DNA of 64,000 nucleotides. Origin: Hypericibacter sp049323455 (GTDB taxonomy: Bacteria; Pseudomonadota; Alphaproteobacteria; Dongiales; Dongiaceae). The position numbers and the translations under genes were made by a program. How positions within the stretch are numbered: the stretch's first letter is position 1; each line of letters starts with the position of its first letter. Location: positions 111,842 through 175,841 of the forward strand of contig JBMONF010000004.1 of the NCBI GenBank assembly GCA_049323455.1, given 5' to 3'. Below, in pieces: positions 28,980-38,000 of this stretch. Below the pieces are notes generated by a model. The model worked only from the letters and a program-made list of their open reading frames with translations, ran no database searches and was not told the DNA's origin.

Positions 28980-30184
28980 GCCTCCTGCGCGGCGGCGAGG
29001 CGCGCGAAGCCGGCTTCGAGATCGGCGATCAAGTCTGCTGGATCCTCGAGCCCCGCATGGATGCGCAAAACCGGGCCGGGTGCATCCCAGCTCGTCGCGG
29101 TCCGCACGGCTCGCGGATCCACGGGCAGGATCAGGCTTTCATAGCCGCCCCAGCTATAGCCCATGCCGAAGAGCTTCATGCCGTCGAGCATGGCTTCGAG
29201 GGCCGGCGCCGGACAGGGCTTGAGCAGGATCGCGAACAGGCCCGAGGCACCGGTGAAATCGCGGCGCCACAGCGCATGGCCGGGGTCGCCGGGCAGGCCC
29301 GGATGCAGCACACGCTCGACCTCGGGACGCGCCTGCAGCCAGCGTGCGAGTTGGAGGCCGCTTTCCTGGTGGCGAGCGAGGCGCACGCTCAGCGTGCGCA
29401 GGCCGCGCAGGGCCAGATAGCAATCGTCCGGCGCCGCCGCATGGCCGACGATGTGGGCGGCGGTCTTGATCTGGATGAGGCGGTCCTCGTCGGCGGCGAC
29501 GACGCCCATCATGAGGTCGGCGTGCCCGCCGATATATTTGGTTGCCGCTTCGATCACGACGTCGACGCCGTGCTGCAGCGGCTTGAAAAAGAGCGGCGTG
29601 GCCCAAGTGTTGTCCATCATCACCGTTGCGCCGCTTGTCTTGGCGACCGCGGCGATGGCGGGAATGTCCTGCATTTCGAAGGTGAGAGAGCCCGGTGCCT
29701 CCAGATAGACGACCTTGGTTTCCGGACGCATCAACGCCGAAACCCGATCGCCGACACCGGGATCGTAATAGGTGGTGACGATGCCGAGACGGGCGAGCAT
29801 GCGATTGCAGAAAGTGCGGACCGGCCCGTAGACCGTGTCCACCATGAGGAGATGATCGCCGGATTTCAGGAACGTCATCAAACTTGCCGTGATCGCGGCC
29901 AGCCCGCTTGGCAGGGCGAGCGCGCGCTCGGCGCCCTCGAGCGCGGCCACGGCGTCTTCGAACGCGCGCGAGGTGGGCGTCCCGGAGCGGCCATAGACGA
30001 AGCTCGAAAAGCGGGATCGTGACGCCTCTGCTTCGCGCAGAGCCGCAACCGTCGGAAAGAGGATGGTCGAGGCGTGGTAGACGGGTGGGTTCACCACGCC
30101 GTGATTCTCGCGCGGACGATTGCCGGCGTGAGTAAGGTGCGTATCGTCGCCGGCCGAAGATGTGCGTGGCGTGCGGTCGCTCAT
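28976..30184 (-). CDS. metC: cystathionine beta-lyase (PLP-dependent)
   Basis: 402-residue Cys/Met-metabolism PLP enzyme. Conserved blocks: THAGNRPRENHGVVNPPVYHASTILFP, YGRSGTPTSRAFEDAVAALEG, the substrate-site VMMDNTWATPLFF, and the Schiff-base lysine in EAATKYIGGHADLMMG. The SWGGYESL motif near the C-terminus supports MetC-type beta-lyase over gamma-synthase. It converts cystathionine to homocysteine, pyruvate and ammonia. Start at 30184 (MSDRTPRTSSAG) preferred over 30259; AAGGAAACCTAGGAAA lies upstream. Divergent from aapJ. Confidence 0.87.
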   Translation of the reverse strand: MSDRTPRTSSAGDDTHLTHAGNRPRENHGVVNPPVYHASTILFPTVAALREAEASRSRFSSFVYGRSGTPTSRAFEDAVAALEGAERALALPSGLAAITASLMTFLKSGDHLLMVDTVYGPVRTFCNRMLARLGIVTTYYDPGVGDRVSALMRPETKVVYLEAPGSLTFEMQDIPAIAAVAKTSGATVMMDNTWATPLFFKPLQHGVDVVIEAATKYIGGHADLMMGVVAADEDRLIQIKTAAHIVGHAAAPDDCYLALRGLRTLSVRLARHQESGLQLARWLQARPEVERVLHPGLPGDPGHALWRRDFTGASGLFAILLKPCPAPALEAMLDGMKLFGMGYSWGGYESLILPVDPRAVRTATSWDAPGPVLRIHAGLEDPADLIADLEAGFARLAAAQEA

Positions 30185-30261
30185 GCCCGGATTTCCTAGG
30201 TTTCCTTGGGGGCATTGGCTTGTAGCACCAGCAGCCCTTGTGTTAAAGCTTTGAGGCAATT

Positions 30262-30283
30262 TAGGGGTTGAGTTCGCCCCCTA
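30262..30283. promoter_or_regulatory. inverted repeat in metC-aapJ intergenic region
   Basis: TAGGGG (30262-30267) and CCCCTA (30278-30283) flank a 10-base spacer in the 204-base divergent region. Could be an operator for either gene; no regulator family can be named. Confidence 0.3.
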
Positions 30284-30346
30284 GATGCTAAAGGCTAATA
30301 ACAAGGCTGGGCGCACAGTGGCCGGTTCACGGCCCGGCCCAATCAA

Positions 30347-30363
30347 GCCCGCCCGAGGCGGGC
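30347..30363 (+). promoter_or_regulatory. hairpin in aapJ leader
   Basis: 7-bp GC stem GCCCGCC/GGCGGGC with a 3-base loop, ending 25 bases before the aapJ ATG and 9 bases before its Shine-Dalgarno. It may stabilise the mRNA or affect translation. Confidence 0.35.
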
Positions 30364-30388
30364 AGCCAAAACGGGGAAGGACTGCTAC

Positions 30389-31420
30389 ATGAAAAATCTG
30401 ACGATTCTCGCGACGGCCGCTGCGGCCGTGATCTTTGCCGCCAGCGCCGGCACCGCCAAGGCCACGACCCTCGAGGACGTGAAGGCGCGCGGCCAGCTCG
30501 TCTGCGGCGTCAATGGCCCGACCGGTCTTGCGGGCTTCGGCGCGCCGGACGACCAGGGCAACTGGAAGGGCCTCGACGTCGATATGTGTCGCGCCGTTGC
30601 GGCGGCCGTGTTCGGCGATGCCACCAAGGTCAAGTACGTGCCGCTGGGCTCGAAAGAGCGTTTCACGGCGTTGCAGTCTGGCGAGATCGACATGCTCGCG
30701 CGCAACTCGACCTGGACGCTGGCGCGCGACACCGAGTTGGGTCTCGATTTCGTGGCGGTGAACTATTACGACGGCCAGGGCTTCATGGTGCGCAAGGAGC
30801 TCGGCGTCAACAGCGCCAAGCAGTTGTCCGGCGCCACGATCTGCGTCCAGACCGGCACCACGACCGAGAAGAACCTGGCCGACTATTTCCGTGCCAACGG
30901 CATGGAACTGAAGTCCGTCGTCTTCGAAACCGCCGATCAGGCGCGCCAAGCCTATGACGAAGGGCGCTGCGACGCCTATACGACCGACGCTTCCGGCCTG
31001 GCGGCCGAACGCACGCAGCTCAAGAATCCGGCCGACAACATCATTCTTCCCGAGATCATCTCCAAGGAGCCGCTGGGGCCTGCGGTGCGCCACGGCGACA
31101 ACCAGTGGGGCGATATCGTCCGCTGGTCGTTCTTCGCCATGGTGCAGGCCGAGGAGTTCGGCATCACTCAGGCCAATGTCGACGAGATGAAGGCCAGCAC
31201 GGACGTTCCCGACGCCAAGCGCCTGCTGGGCGTCGAGGACCAGATGGGCCAGAAGCTCGGCCTCTCCAACGACTGGGCCTATAACATCATCAAGCAGGTC
31301 GGGAACTATGGCGAGAGCTTCGAGCGCAACGTCGGGCTGAAGACGCCGCTCCAGCTCGCGCGCGGGCTGAACGAGCTTTGGAACAAGGGCGGCCTGCAGT
31401 ATTCGCCGCCGTTCCACTGA
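30389..31420 (+). CDS. aapJ: general amino-acid ABC transporter, binding protein
   Basis: 343-residue periplasmic solute-binding protein of the Aap system, which imports a broad range of L-amino acids. Signal peptide 1-25 (cleavage after AKA), then the SBP_bac_3 domain: VCGVNGPTGLAGFGAPDDQGNWKGLDVDMCRAVAAAVF, ARNSTWTLARDTELGLDFVAVNYYDGQGFMV and the C-terminal NVGLKTPLQLARGLNELW. ATG at 30389 has GGGGAAGGA 7 bases upstream. First gene of aapJQMP, with a strong hairpin terminator after it. Confidence 0.93.
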   Translation: MKNLTILATAAAAVIFAASAGTAKATTLEDVKARGQLVCGVNGPTGLAGFGAPDDQGNWKGLDVDMCRAVAAAVFGDATKVKYVPLGSKERFTALQSGEIDMLARNSTWTLARDTELGLDFVAVNYYDGQGFMVRKELGVNSAKQLSGATICVQTGTTTEKNLADYFRANGMELKSVVFETADQARQAYDEGRCDAYTTDASGLAAERTQLKNPADNIILPEIISKEPLGPAVRHGDNQWGDIVRWSFFAMVQAEEFGITQANVDEMKASTDVPDAKRLLGVEDQMGQKLGLSNDWAYNIIKQVGNYGESFERNVGLKTPLQLARGLNELWNKGGLQYSPPFH

Positions 31421-31452
31421 GCCGAATCGCCGGATTGAAAGGGTAAGAACAA

Positions 31453-31499
31453 GGGGCGCACCCGATCCCGAGCGGAGAGGGTGCGCCCCCGCCGTTTTT
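31453..31499 (+). terminator. intrinsic terminator/attenuator between aapJ and aapQ
   Basis: 11-bp perfect stem GGGGCGCACCC (31453-31463) / GGGTGCGCCCC (31479-31489) followed by CGCCGTTTTT. It lies inside the operon after the binding-protein gene, so it probably lowers transcription of the permease genes relative to aapJ. Confidence 0.8.
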
Positions 31500-31524
31500 C
31501 GTATTCCAGCGAAACGGAGCGGCC

Positions 31525-32721
31525 ATGGTCAGCACGGTCGACCGCGGCGGTGGCACTCGCACATCCGCTGTGCCGTTGTGGCAAAATCGGACGGCCAGAG
31601 CGGTATTCTACCAGATCGTGGTTGCCGCCCTCCTGGTGGGGCTGGCAGCCTTCTTCGTCCACAACACCGCGGTCAATCTCGCCAAGCGCGGCATCGCCTC
31701 GGGCTTCGACTTCCTTTCGGACACCGCGGGTTTCGACATCGCCTTTCGCCTGACGGATTACACCGTCACTTCCACCTATGCCCGTGCACTGCTGGTCGGC
31801 GTGCTCAACACCTTGCTGGTCTCGGGCGTCGGCGTTGTGCTCGCAACGCTGCTGGGCTTCGTCGTCGGTATCGCCCGGCTGTCGCGGAACTGGCTGGTCG
31901 CCAAGCTGGCGGCGGCCTACGTCGACGTGGTGCGCAACATTCCGCTGCTGGCCCAACTGATCTTCTGGTATTTCGGCGTCCTGTCGACGCTCCCGGGCGT
32001 CAGGCAGAGCATCGACATCTTCGGGTCGATCTTTCTGAGCCAGCGCGGGCTTTATGCGCCGGCGCCGATACCGCAGCCCGGCTTCGGCGTCATACCGACG
32101 GCGCTGCTCCTGGGCGCCTTGGCGGCCGCTCTGCTGGCCCGCTGGGCGCGCCGGCGCCAAGCGCTGACCGGACAGCCTTTCCACTCCTTCTGGGCCGGGC
32201 TCGGCTTGATCCTGGGCATGCCGCTCCTGGTCGGGCTTGTCGGCGGCTTTCACACAGACTGGTCGTTTCCGGAACTGGCCGGCTTCAACTTCAAGGGCGG
32301 CTTTCATATTCCGCCCGAGTTCATGGGGCTGCTGATCGGTCTCACGATTCATACTTCGGCCTTCATCGCCGAAATCGTGCGCTCGGGCGTGCAGGCGGTG
32401 AGCCGCGGCCAGACGGAGGCGGGCCTTGCGCTGGGGCTTCGCCACGGCCTCGTCACGCGGCTGATCATCCTGCCGCAGGCGCTGCGTGTGATCGTGCCGC
32501 CCCTGACCAGCCAATATCTCAACTTGACGAAGAATTCGTCGCTTGCGGTGTTCATCGGCTATCCGGAGGTGGTGGCGGTCTTCGCCGGCACCTCGCTCAA
32601 TCAGACCGGCCAAGCGGTCGAATGTATTGCCATCACCATGGCGATCTATCTGGTGATCAGCCTGCTGATCTCGCTATTCATGAACTGGTACAACCGGCAC
32701 ATCGCGCTGGTGGAGCGCTGA
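31525..32721 (+). CDS. aapQ: general amino-acid ABC transporter, permease
   Basis: 398-residue inner-membrane permease with the extended length typical of AapQ. An N-terminal helix (FYQIVVAALLVGLAAFFV), the BPD_transp_1 core split by a long insert (about 155-245), and the EAA loop SRGQTEAGLALGLRHGLVTRLIILPQALR that contacts the ATPase. GGAG precedes the ATG by 5 bases. Pairs with AapM. Confidence 0.93.
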   Translation: MVSTVDRGGGTRTSAVPLWQNRTARAVFYQIVVAALLVGLAAFFVHNTAVNLAKRGIASGFDFLSDTAGFDIAFRLTDYTVTSTYARALLVGVLNTLLVSGVGVVLATLLGFVVGIARLSRNWLVAKLAAAYVDVVRNIPLLAQLIFWYFGVLSTLPGVRQSIDIFGSIFLSQRGLYAPAPIPQPGFGVIPTALLLGALAAALLARWARRRQALTGQPFHSFWAGLGLILGMPLLVGLVGGFHTDWSFPELAGFNFKGGFHIPPEFMGLLIGLTIHTSAFIAEIVRSGVQAVSRGQTEAGLALGLRHGLVTRLIILPQALRVIVPPLTSQYLNLTKNSSLAVFIGYPEVVAVFAGTSLNQTGQAVECIAITMAIYLVISLLISLFMNWYNRHIALVER

Positions 32722-32725
32722 GGCC

Positions 32726-33844
32726 ATGAGCGGCACTTCCACCGACCGTCACGCTCCGGGCGCCCATCCCGATCTTCCACCGCCGGTGCTGCAGGTCGGC
32801 GCCCTCGGGTGGGTCAGGGCCAATCTGCTGTCCTCGCCCCTTAACGCGATACTGACGCTTGCCGCGCTGTGGCTTCTCTACAAGACGATTCCGCCGCTGG
32901 TCGATTGGCTCTTCCTGTCGGCCAACTGGCAGGAAGGCACCAGCCGGGCCGATTGCGTGAAGCCGGGCGCCTGCTGGACCATGATCCGGGCCCGGTTCGG
33001 CCAGCTCATGTATGGGTTCTATCCGGTGGAGGAGCGCTGGCGCGTCAACCTCGGTTTCGTCATCCTGATCGTCGGCGTGGCGGCGCTGCTGATCGACCGT
33101 GTGCCCGGCAAGATCTGGACCGGCCTGCTCCTCTTCCTCGTCTATCCTTTCGTCGCCTATCTGCTGCTCTATGGCGGCGTCGGCTTGAAGCCGGTGGATA
33201 CGTCGCTCTGGGGCGGGCTGATGCTGACCCTGATCCTGGCGGTCACCGGGATCGCGGTGTCGCTGCCGGTCGGCGTTGTGCTGGCGCTGGGCCGGCGCTC
33301 GGCCATGCCGGTGATCCGACTCGTGACCATCGCCTTCATCGAATTCGTGCGCGGCGTGCCTCTCATCACCGTGCTGTTCATGGCGTCGGTGATCTTTCCG
33401 CTGTTCCTGCCCGAGGGCGTCAGCTTCGACAAGCTGCTGCGGGCCCTGGTGGGCATCTCGCTGTTCTCGTCGGCCTACATGGCCGAGGTAATCCGCGGCG
33501 GGCTCCAGGCCATACCCAAGGGGCAGTACGAAGGCGCCATGTCGCTCGGGCTCAACTACTGGAAGATGAACGCGCTCGTCATCCTGCCGCAGGCGCTGCG
33601 CATCTGCATTCCGGGCATCGTGAACAGCTTCATCGGGCTGTTCATGGACACCAACCTGGTGCTGATCATGGGGCTGATCGAGCTGCTCGGCATCGCCCAG
33701 GCATCGACCCGCGACCCGGCCTGGCTCGGGCTGATCAATACGGCACTCGCCTTCGTGTCGCTGATCTATTTCGCCTTCTGCTTCGGCATGTCGCGCTACA
33801 GCCAGGCGCTCGAGCGCAAGCTGCATACGGGGTACAAGCGTTGA
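32726..33844 (+). CDS. aapM: general amino-acid ABC transporter, permease
   Basis: 372-residue partner permease. Helices at about 35-55, 110-150 and from 170 on; the EAA loop is IPKGQYEGAMSLGLNYWKMNALVILPQALR. The charged periplasmic loop after the first helix (WQEGTSRADCVKPGACW) is a normal AapM feature. Starts 4 bases after the aapQ stop with GAGG at its start. Confidence 0.93.
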   Translation: MSGTSTDRHAPGAHPDLPPPVLQVGALGWVRANLLSSPLNAILTLAALWLLYKTIPPLVDWLFLSANWQEGTSRADCVKPGACWTMIRARFGQLMYGFYPVEERWRVNLGFVILIVGVAALLIDRVPGKIWTGLLLFLVYPFVAYLLLYGGVGLKPVDTSLWGGLMLTLILAVTGIAVSLPVGVVLALGRRSAMPVIRLVTIAFIEFVRGVPLITVLFMASVIFPLFLPEGVSFDKLLRALVGISLFSSAYMAEVIRGGLQAIPKGQYEGAMSLGLNYWKMNALVILPQALRICIPGIVNSFIGLFMDTNLVLIMGLIELLGIAQASTRDPAWLGLINTALAFVSLIYFAFCFGMSRYSQALERKLHTGYKR

Positions 33845-33858
33845 GAAAGGAGGGAAAC

Positions 33859-34632
33859 ATGGCCGATCCCGCATCTGCGCAAGCCCCTGGGACGGAGGAA
33901 CCGATCATCAAGCTCGAAGGCGTGCACAAATGGTTCGGCTCGTTTCACGTCCTCAAGGACATCAACCTGACGGTGGCCAAGGGCGAGCGGATCGTGATCT
34001 GCGGGCCCTCGGGCTCGGGCAAGTCCACCTTGATCCGCTGCATCAATCGGCTGGAGGAGCATCAGCGCGGCAAGATCGTCGTCGACGGCATCGAGCTCAC
34101 CGAGGACGTCAAGCATATCGAGCAGATCCGGCGCGAAGTCGGCATGGTGTTCCAGCATTTCAACCTGTTCCCGCATCTCACCGTGCTGCAGAATCTGACG
34201 CTGGCGCCGATCTGGGTGCGCCGGATGCCCAAGGCCGAGGCTGAGCGGGTGGCGCGGCATTATCTCGAGCGCGTGCGCATCCCCGAGCAGGCCGACAAGT
34301 ATCCGGGACAGCTCTCGGGCGGCCAACAGCAGCGCGTGGCGATCGCGCGCTCGCTTTGCATGAACCCCAAGGTGATGCTGTTCGACGAACCCACCTCCGC
34401 GCTCGATCCCGAGATGATCAAGGAGGTGCTCGACGTGATGATCGAACTGGCGCGCTCGGGCATGACCATGCTTTGCGTCACTCACGAGATGGGCTTCGCG
34501 CGCACGGTGGCGAACCGCGTGATCTTCATGGACCGGGGCGAGATCATCGAGGAGAACGCGCCCGAGGCCTTCTTCAGCAATCCTCGCTCGGAGCGCACGC
34601 GGCTATTCCTCAGCCAGATTCTGCGTCATTAG
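33859..34632 (+). CDS. aapP: general amino-acid ABC transporter, ATPase
   Basis: 257-residue ATPase. Walker A GPSGSGKS (49-56), Q-loop VFQHFNLFPHLTVLQNLT, signature LSGGQQQRVAIARSL, Walker B VMLFDEPTSALDPEM and H-loop CVTHEMGFA. Drives AapJQM uptake. ATG at 33859 has AAAGGAGGGAAAC upstream; the longer frame is an out-of-register extension over aapM. Last gene of the operon. Confidence 0.95.
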   Translation: MADPASAQAPGTEEPIIKLEGVHKWFGSFHVLKDINLTVAKGERIVICGPSGSGKSTLIRCINRLEEHQRGKIVVDGIELTEDVKHIEQIRREVGMVFQHFNLFPHLTVLQNLTLAPIWVRRMPKAEAERVARHYLERVRIPEQADKYPGQLSGGQQQRVAIARSLCMNPKVMLFDEPTSALDPEMIKEVLDVMIELARSGMTMLCVTHEMGFARTVANRVIFMDRGEIIEENAPEAFFSNPRSERTRLFLSQILRH

Positions 34633-34661
34633 CGCGCACGACGGCGCGGGCGGCGGGCCCG

Positions 34662-34698
34662 CGCGGCGCCACGGCGCCGCGGATTTCTTCTGTATTTT
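34662..34698 (+). terminator. Rho-independent terminator after aapP
   Basis: 8-bp stem CGCGGCGC (34662-34669) / GCGCCGCG (34674-34681), 4-base loop, followed by GATTTCTTCTGTATTTT. Ends the aapJQMP operon. Confidence 0.7.
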
Positions 34699-34812
34699 AG
34701 AGCCTTAGCGACCCCTCACATCGGGGTGTGATATTCCGCTCCCGTTAATGGGTCGGCAACAAATGCTGCACAGGCATGAAGCGCAGTCCCTCATGTAAAG
34801 GAGAATCAATAA

Positions 34813-34833
34813 ATGATTAAAGTCGCAGTGTAA
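34813..34833 (+). CDS. possible leader peptide (6 residues)
   Basis: ATG ATT AAA GTC GCA GTG TAA preceded by AAAGGAGA with 9-base spacing, in the AT-rich leader of the adhesin gene. The Shine-Dalgarno is stronger than for many real genes here. It may be a regulatory leader or chance. Confidence 0.25.
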   Translation: MIKVAV

Positions 34834-35075
34834 TTGTGCAATGGCGGAAAACAAGTTCATGTATGTATGGTTAAAATATATTAATTCTATCTGGAATGGT
34901 TAATGGGATCGGCTTATAGGAAAACTAATCTTTCTGGAATTTTAGAAAATTCTCCTTCATATATATTCTGCGTTTGAAGTTCGTCGCGTGATCCGGCTCT
35001 AGAAAGATAACGGCGCTGGTGGGAGCGCCAAAACCGGCCGGATGCGCGATGGGAATGGACAGAGGGAGTGTCGTC

Positions 35076-38000
35076 GTGGCCCAGCCGACAATCGGCACCG
35101 GTACGGGTGCCGCCACCATGACTCCGCCGCTCGGCGGCGTGGGGAGCATCACGGTCATCCAGGTCGCGCCCGGCCAGCAGGTCGAGCTGCCGATCACGCC
35201 GGAGGAGCTGGCGCAGTCGCAGGTCCAGATCGTCGGCAACGACGCCGAGATCATCCTGCCGGACGGACGGATCATTCTTCTGGTCGGTTTCGTGCAGGCG
35301 GTCGAGAGCGATACGCCGCCGGAGCTGGTGGCGACGGGCGGCGCCACGATCGAGATTGCGCAGCTGCTCGATCAGATGGGGATGTCGCTGGAGGAGTTGG
35401 CGACGGCCGCGGGCGGCCCGCAGGCGGGCACCACGGCGCCCAACCAGCAGGCTTCCTTCACGCCGGGCGAGGGCCCCAACATTTTGGACAGCATCGCCGA
35501 CGCGGGCCCGATCGGACCGACGGCGCTGACCTATGGGCTGCCGGAGCCGCTGACGAAGCCGCTGGATGTGTTCCAGGAGGGCGGTGATCTGGGCGGTCCC
35601 ACCGCCAATGACGATGGCCCGAATGGTCCGGATGGCATCGCCGGCACCGAGGACGACGTCGGCTGCGTCAAGGAAGAGACGATCTTCCAGAAGGGGACCA
35701 ACGGCGAAGACCAGCTCGGCGGCGAGGTGTTCGTGCCGCAGAGCGTCGGCGGCAATGTCCTGACCAACGACGATTTCGGTCCGGACGGTCCGGGCGGCAT
35801 CGTCGGCATCGAGTACACCGGCGGTTTGGCGGTGACCCGCGACGATTCGGTACCGGGCCAGGTGACCTTCACGGCCGATGACGGCTCGTGGACGATGGTC
35901 TTCAACCTGACCACTGGCGATTACCTGTTCACCCTGACGGGCCCCTATCAGCATGGCGGCCCGGGCCCCGACGAGGCGCTGGAAAGTTTCCGGTACACGA
36001 TCGAGGACGTCGACGGCGACCAGTCCTCGGCGAATCTCGCGATCTGCATCGACGACGACGTGCCGACGGCGCGCAACGACACGGACAGCGTTGCGGCGGG
36101 CCAGTTCACGGCCGAGACGGGCAACGTGATCACGGGCGTGGGCACGACCTCGGGCGTTGCCGGCGCGGACACGGAGGGCGCCGACGGCGCGGCCGTGTCG
36201 AAGATCGCGGGCTCTGGCGGCTCGGACGGCACGTTCGACGGCAGCGGCTGGCTGGAGGTGGCGGGCGACTACGGCGTCCTGAAGATGAAGGCGGACGGGT
36301 CGTACGAGTACCTGCGCAACGCCGACAGCAAGGGCGGCGTGACGGACACCTTCACCTACACGCTGACGGAGACGGACGGCGAGGGCGCGGCCGACGACAA
36401 GACGGCGACACTGAAGATCGACATCGGCGACAGCGACGTGACCCTGGACACGGCGCCCGCGGGTGGCGGGGACCGGACGGTTTACGAGGCGGGGCTCGAC
36501 CTGGACAACCGGAGCGGGGCGGATGCGCCGGGCTCGGATGCGGGGTCGAGCAGCGAGATCACGACCGGGTTCATGACGGTGGCCTCGCCGGACGGGGTGT
36601 CGGCGATCGCGGTGGGCGGCAACCCGGTGAACCTGGCGGGGCCGTTCCCGCAGACGCTGGTGGACGACGCGACGGGCAAGCTGGAGATCACCGGCTGGAG
36701 CTGGGATTCGAGCACGCACACGGGCCAGCTGGCCTATCGCTACACGCTGGAGGACAACACGCAGGCCGATCCGTCGTCGGCGTCGTTCGGGGTGGTGGTG
36801 ACGGACCTGGACGGGGACACGGACAACGGCACGCTGACGATGGCGATCGTGGACGACGTGCCGACGGCGCGCAACGACACGGACAGCGTTGCGGCGGGCC
36901 AGTTCACGGCCGAGACGGGCAACGTGATCACGGGCGTGGGCACGACCTCGGGCGTTGCCGGCGCGGACACGGAGGGCGNNNNNNNNNNNNNNNNNNNNNN
37001 NNNNNNNNNNNNNNNNNNNNNNNNNNNNNNNNNNNNNNNNNNNNNNNNNNNNNNNNNNNNNNNNNNNNNNNNNNNNNNACGCTGGTGGACGACGCGACGG
37101 GCAAGCTGGAGATCACCGGCTGGAGCTGGGATTCGAGCACGCACACGGGCCAGCTGGCCTATCGCTACACGCTGGAGGACAACACGCAGGCCGATCCGTC
37201 GTCGGTGTCGTTCGGGGTGGTGGTGACGGACCTGGACGGGGACACGGACAACGGCACGCTGACGATGGCGATCGTGGACGACGTGCCGACGGCGCGCAAC
37301 GACACGGACGAGGTTCTCGAAGGGTCGTCGACGGGCGGTAACGTCATCACGGGCGTGGACGACGACGGCACGAACAACCTGGTGGCGGACACGGAGGGTG
37401 CCGACGGCGCGGCCGTGTCGAAGATCGCGGGCTCTGGCGGCTCGGACGGCACGTTCGACGGCAGCGGCTGGCTGGAGGTGGCGGGCAGCCAGGGCACGCT
37501 CAAGATCAAGGCCGACGGCACCTACGAATATACCGCCAAGGCCGATGCCTCTGGCTCCGACGTGTTCACCTACACGCTGACGGAGACGGACGGCGAGGGC
37601 TCGGCGGACAACAAGACGGCCACCCTCACCATCAACATCCAGGACGCCGTCACCAGCAAGATCTCCGGCGAGGTTTGCGTGGCGGAGGACGCCAACCCGA
37701 ACCAGTGGGATCAGAGCCTGGCGCAGACGCCGTTGCAGCCGGCGCTCATCAAGTTCTCCGACGTGGTGACGCAGGGCCCCGGCGACGATCTGACCGGCCT
37801 GACGATCACCGGCGCGCCGGACGACGTGGTGCTGAAGATCGGCTCGTCGACCTACGTCTCCGACGGGGTCAACCCGATCGTCCTCAGCGCGTCCGATGCT
37901 AACGCCTGGGAGAGCGGCACGAGCATCGAGCTCTACCCGGCGAAGGATTCCGGCAGCGACTTCACGCTGGGCTTCAAGGCGACCTTCCAGGACGGCTCGG

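Larger units (their letters stand above)
34633..35075. other. AT-rich intergenic region upstream of the adhesin
   Basis: About 440 bases. The first part holds the aapP terminator; from about 34690 to 34990 the sequence is conspicuously AT-rich for this genome, with several A/T runs (TTAAAATATATTAATT at 34872-34887) that could be promoters or binding sites for a nucleoid protein. Two very short frames occur: 34813-34833 (MIKVAV) with AAAGGAGA upstream, and 34859-34903 (14 residues). No full gene is visible. Confidence 0.5.

Noticed and set aside
35888..36978. Reading of the adhesin 5' half in the frame that is correct only after the gap
   Set aside because: Left of the gap this frame gives Arg/Gly-rich nonsense; the correct frame on the left begins at 35076. 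The switch is caused by the placeholder N length.
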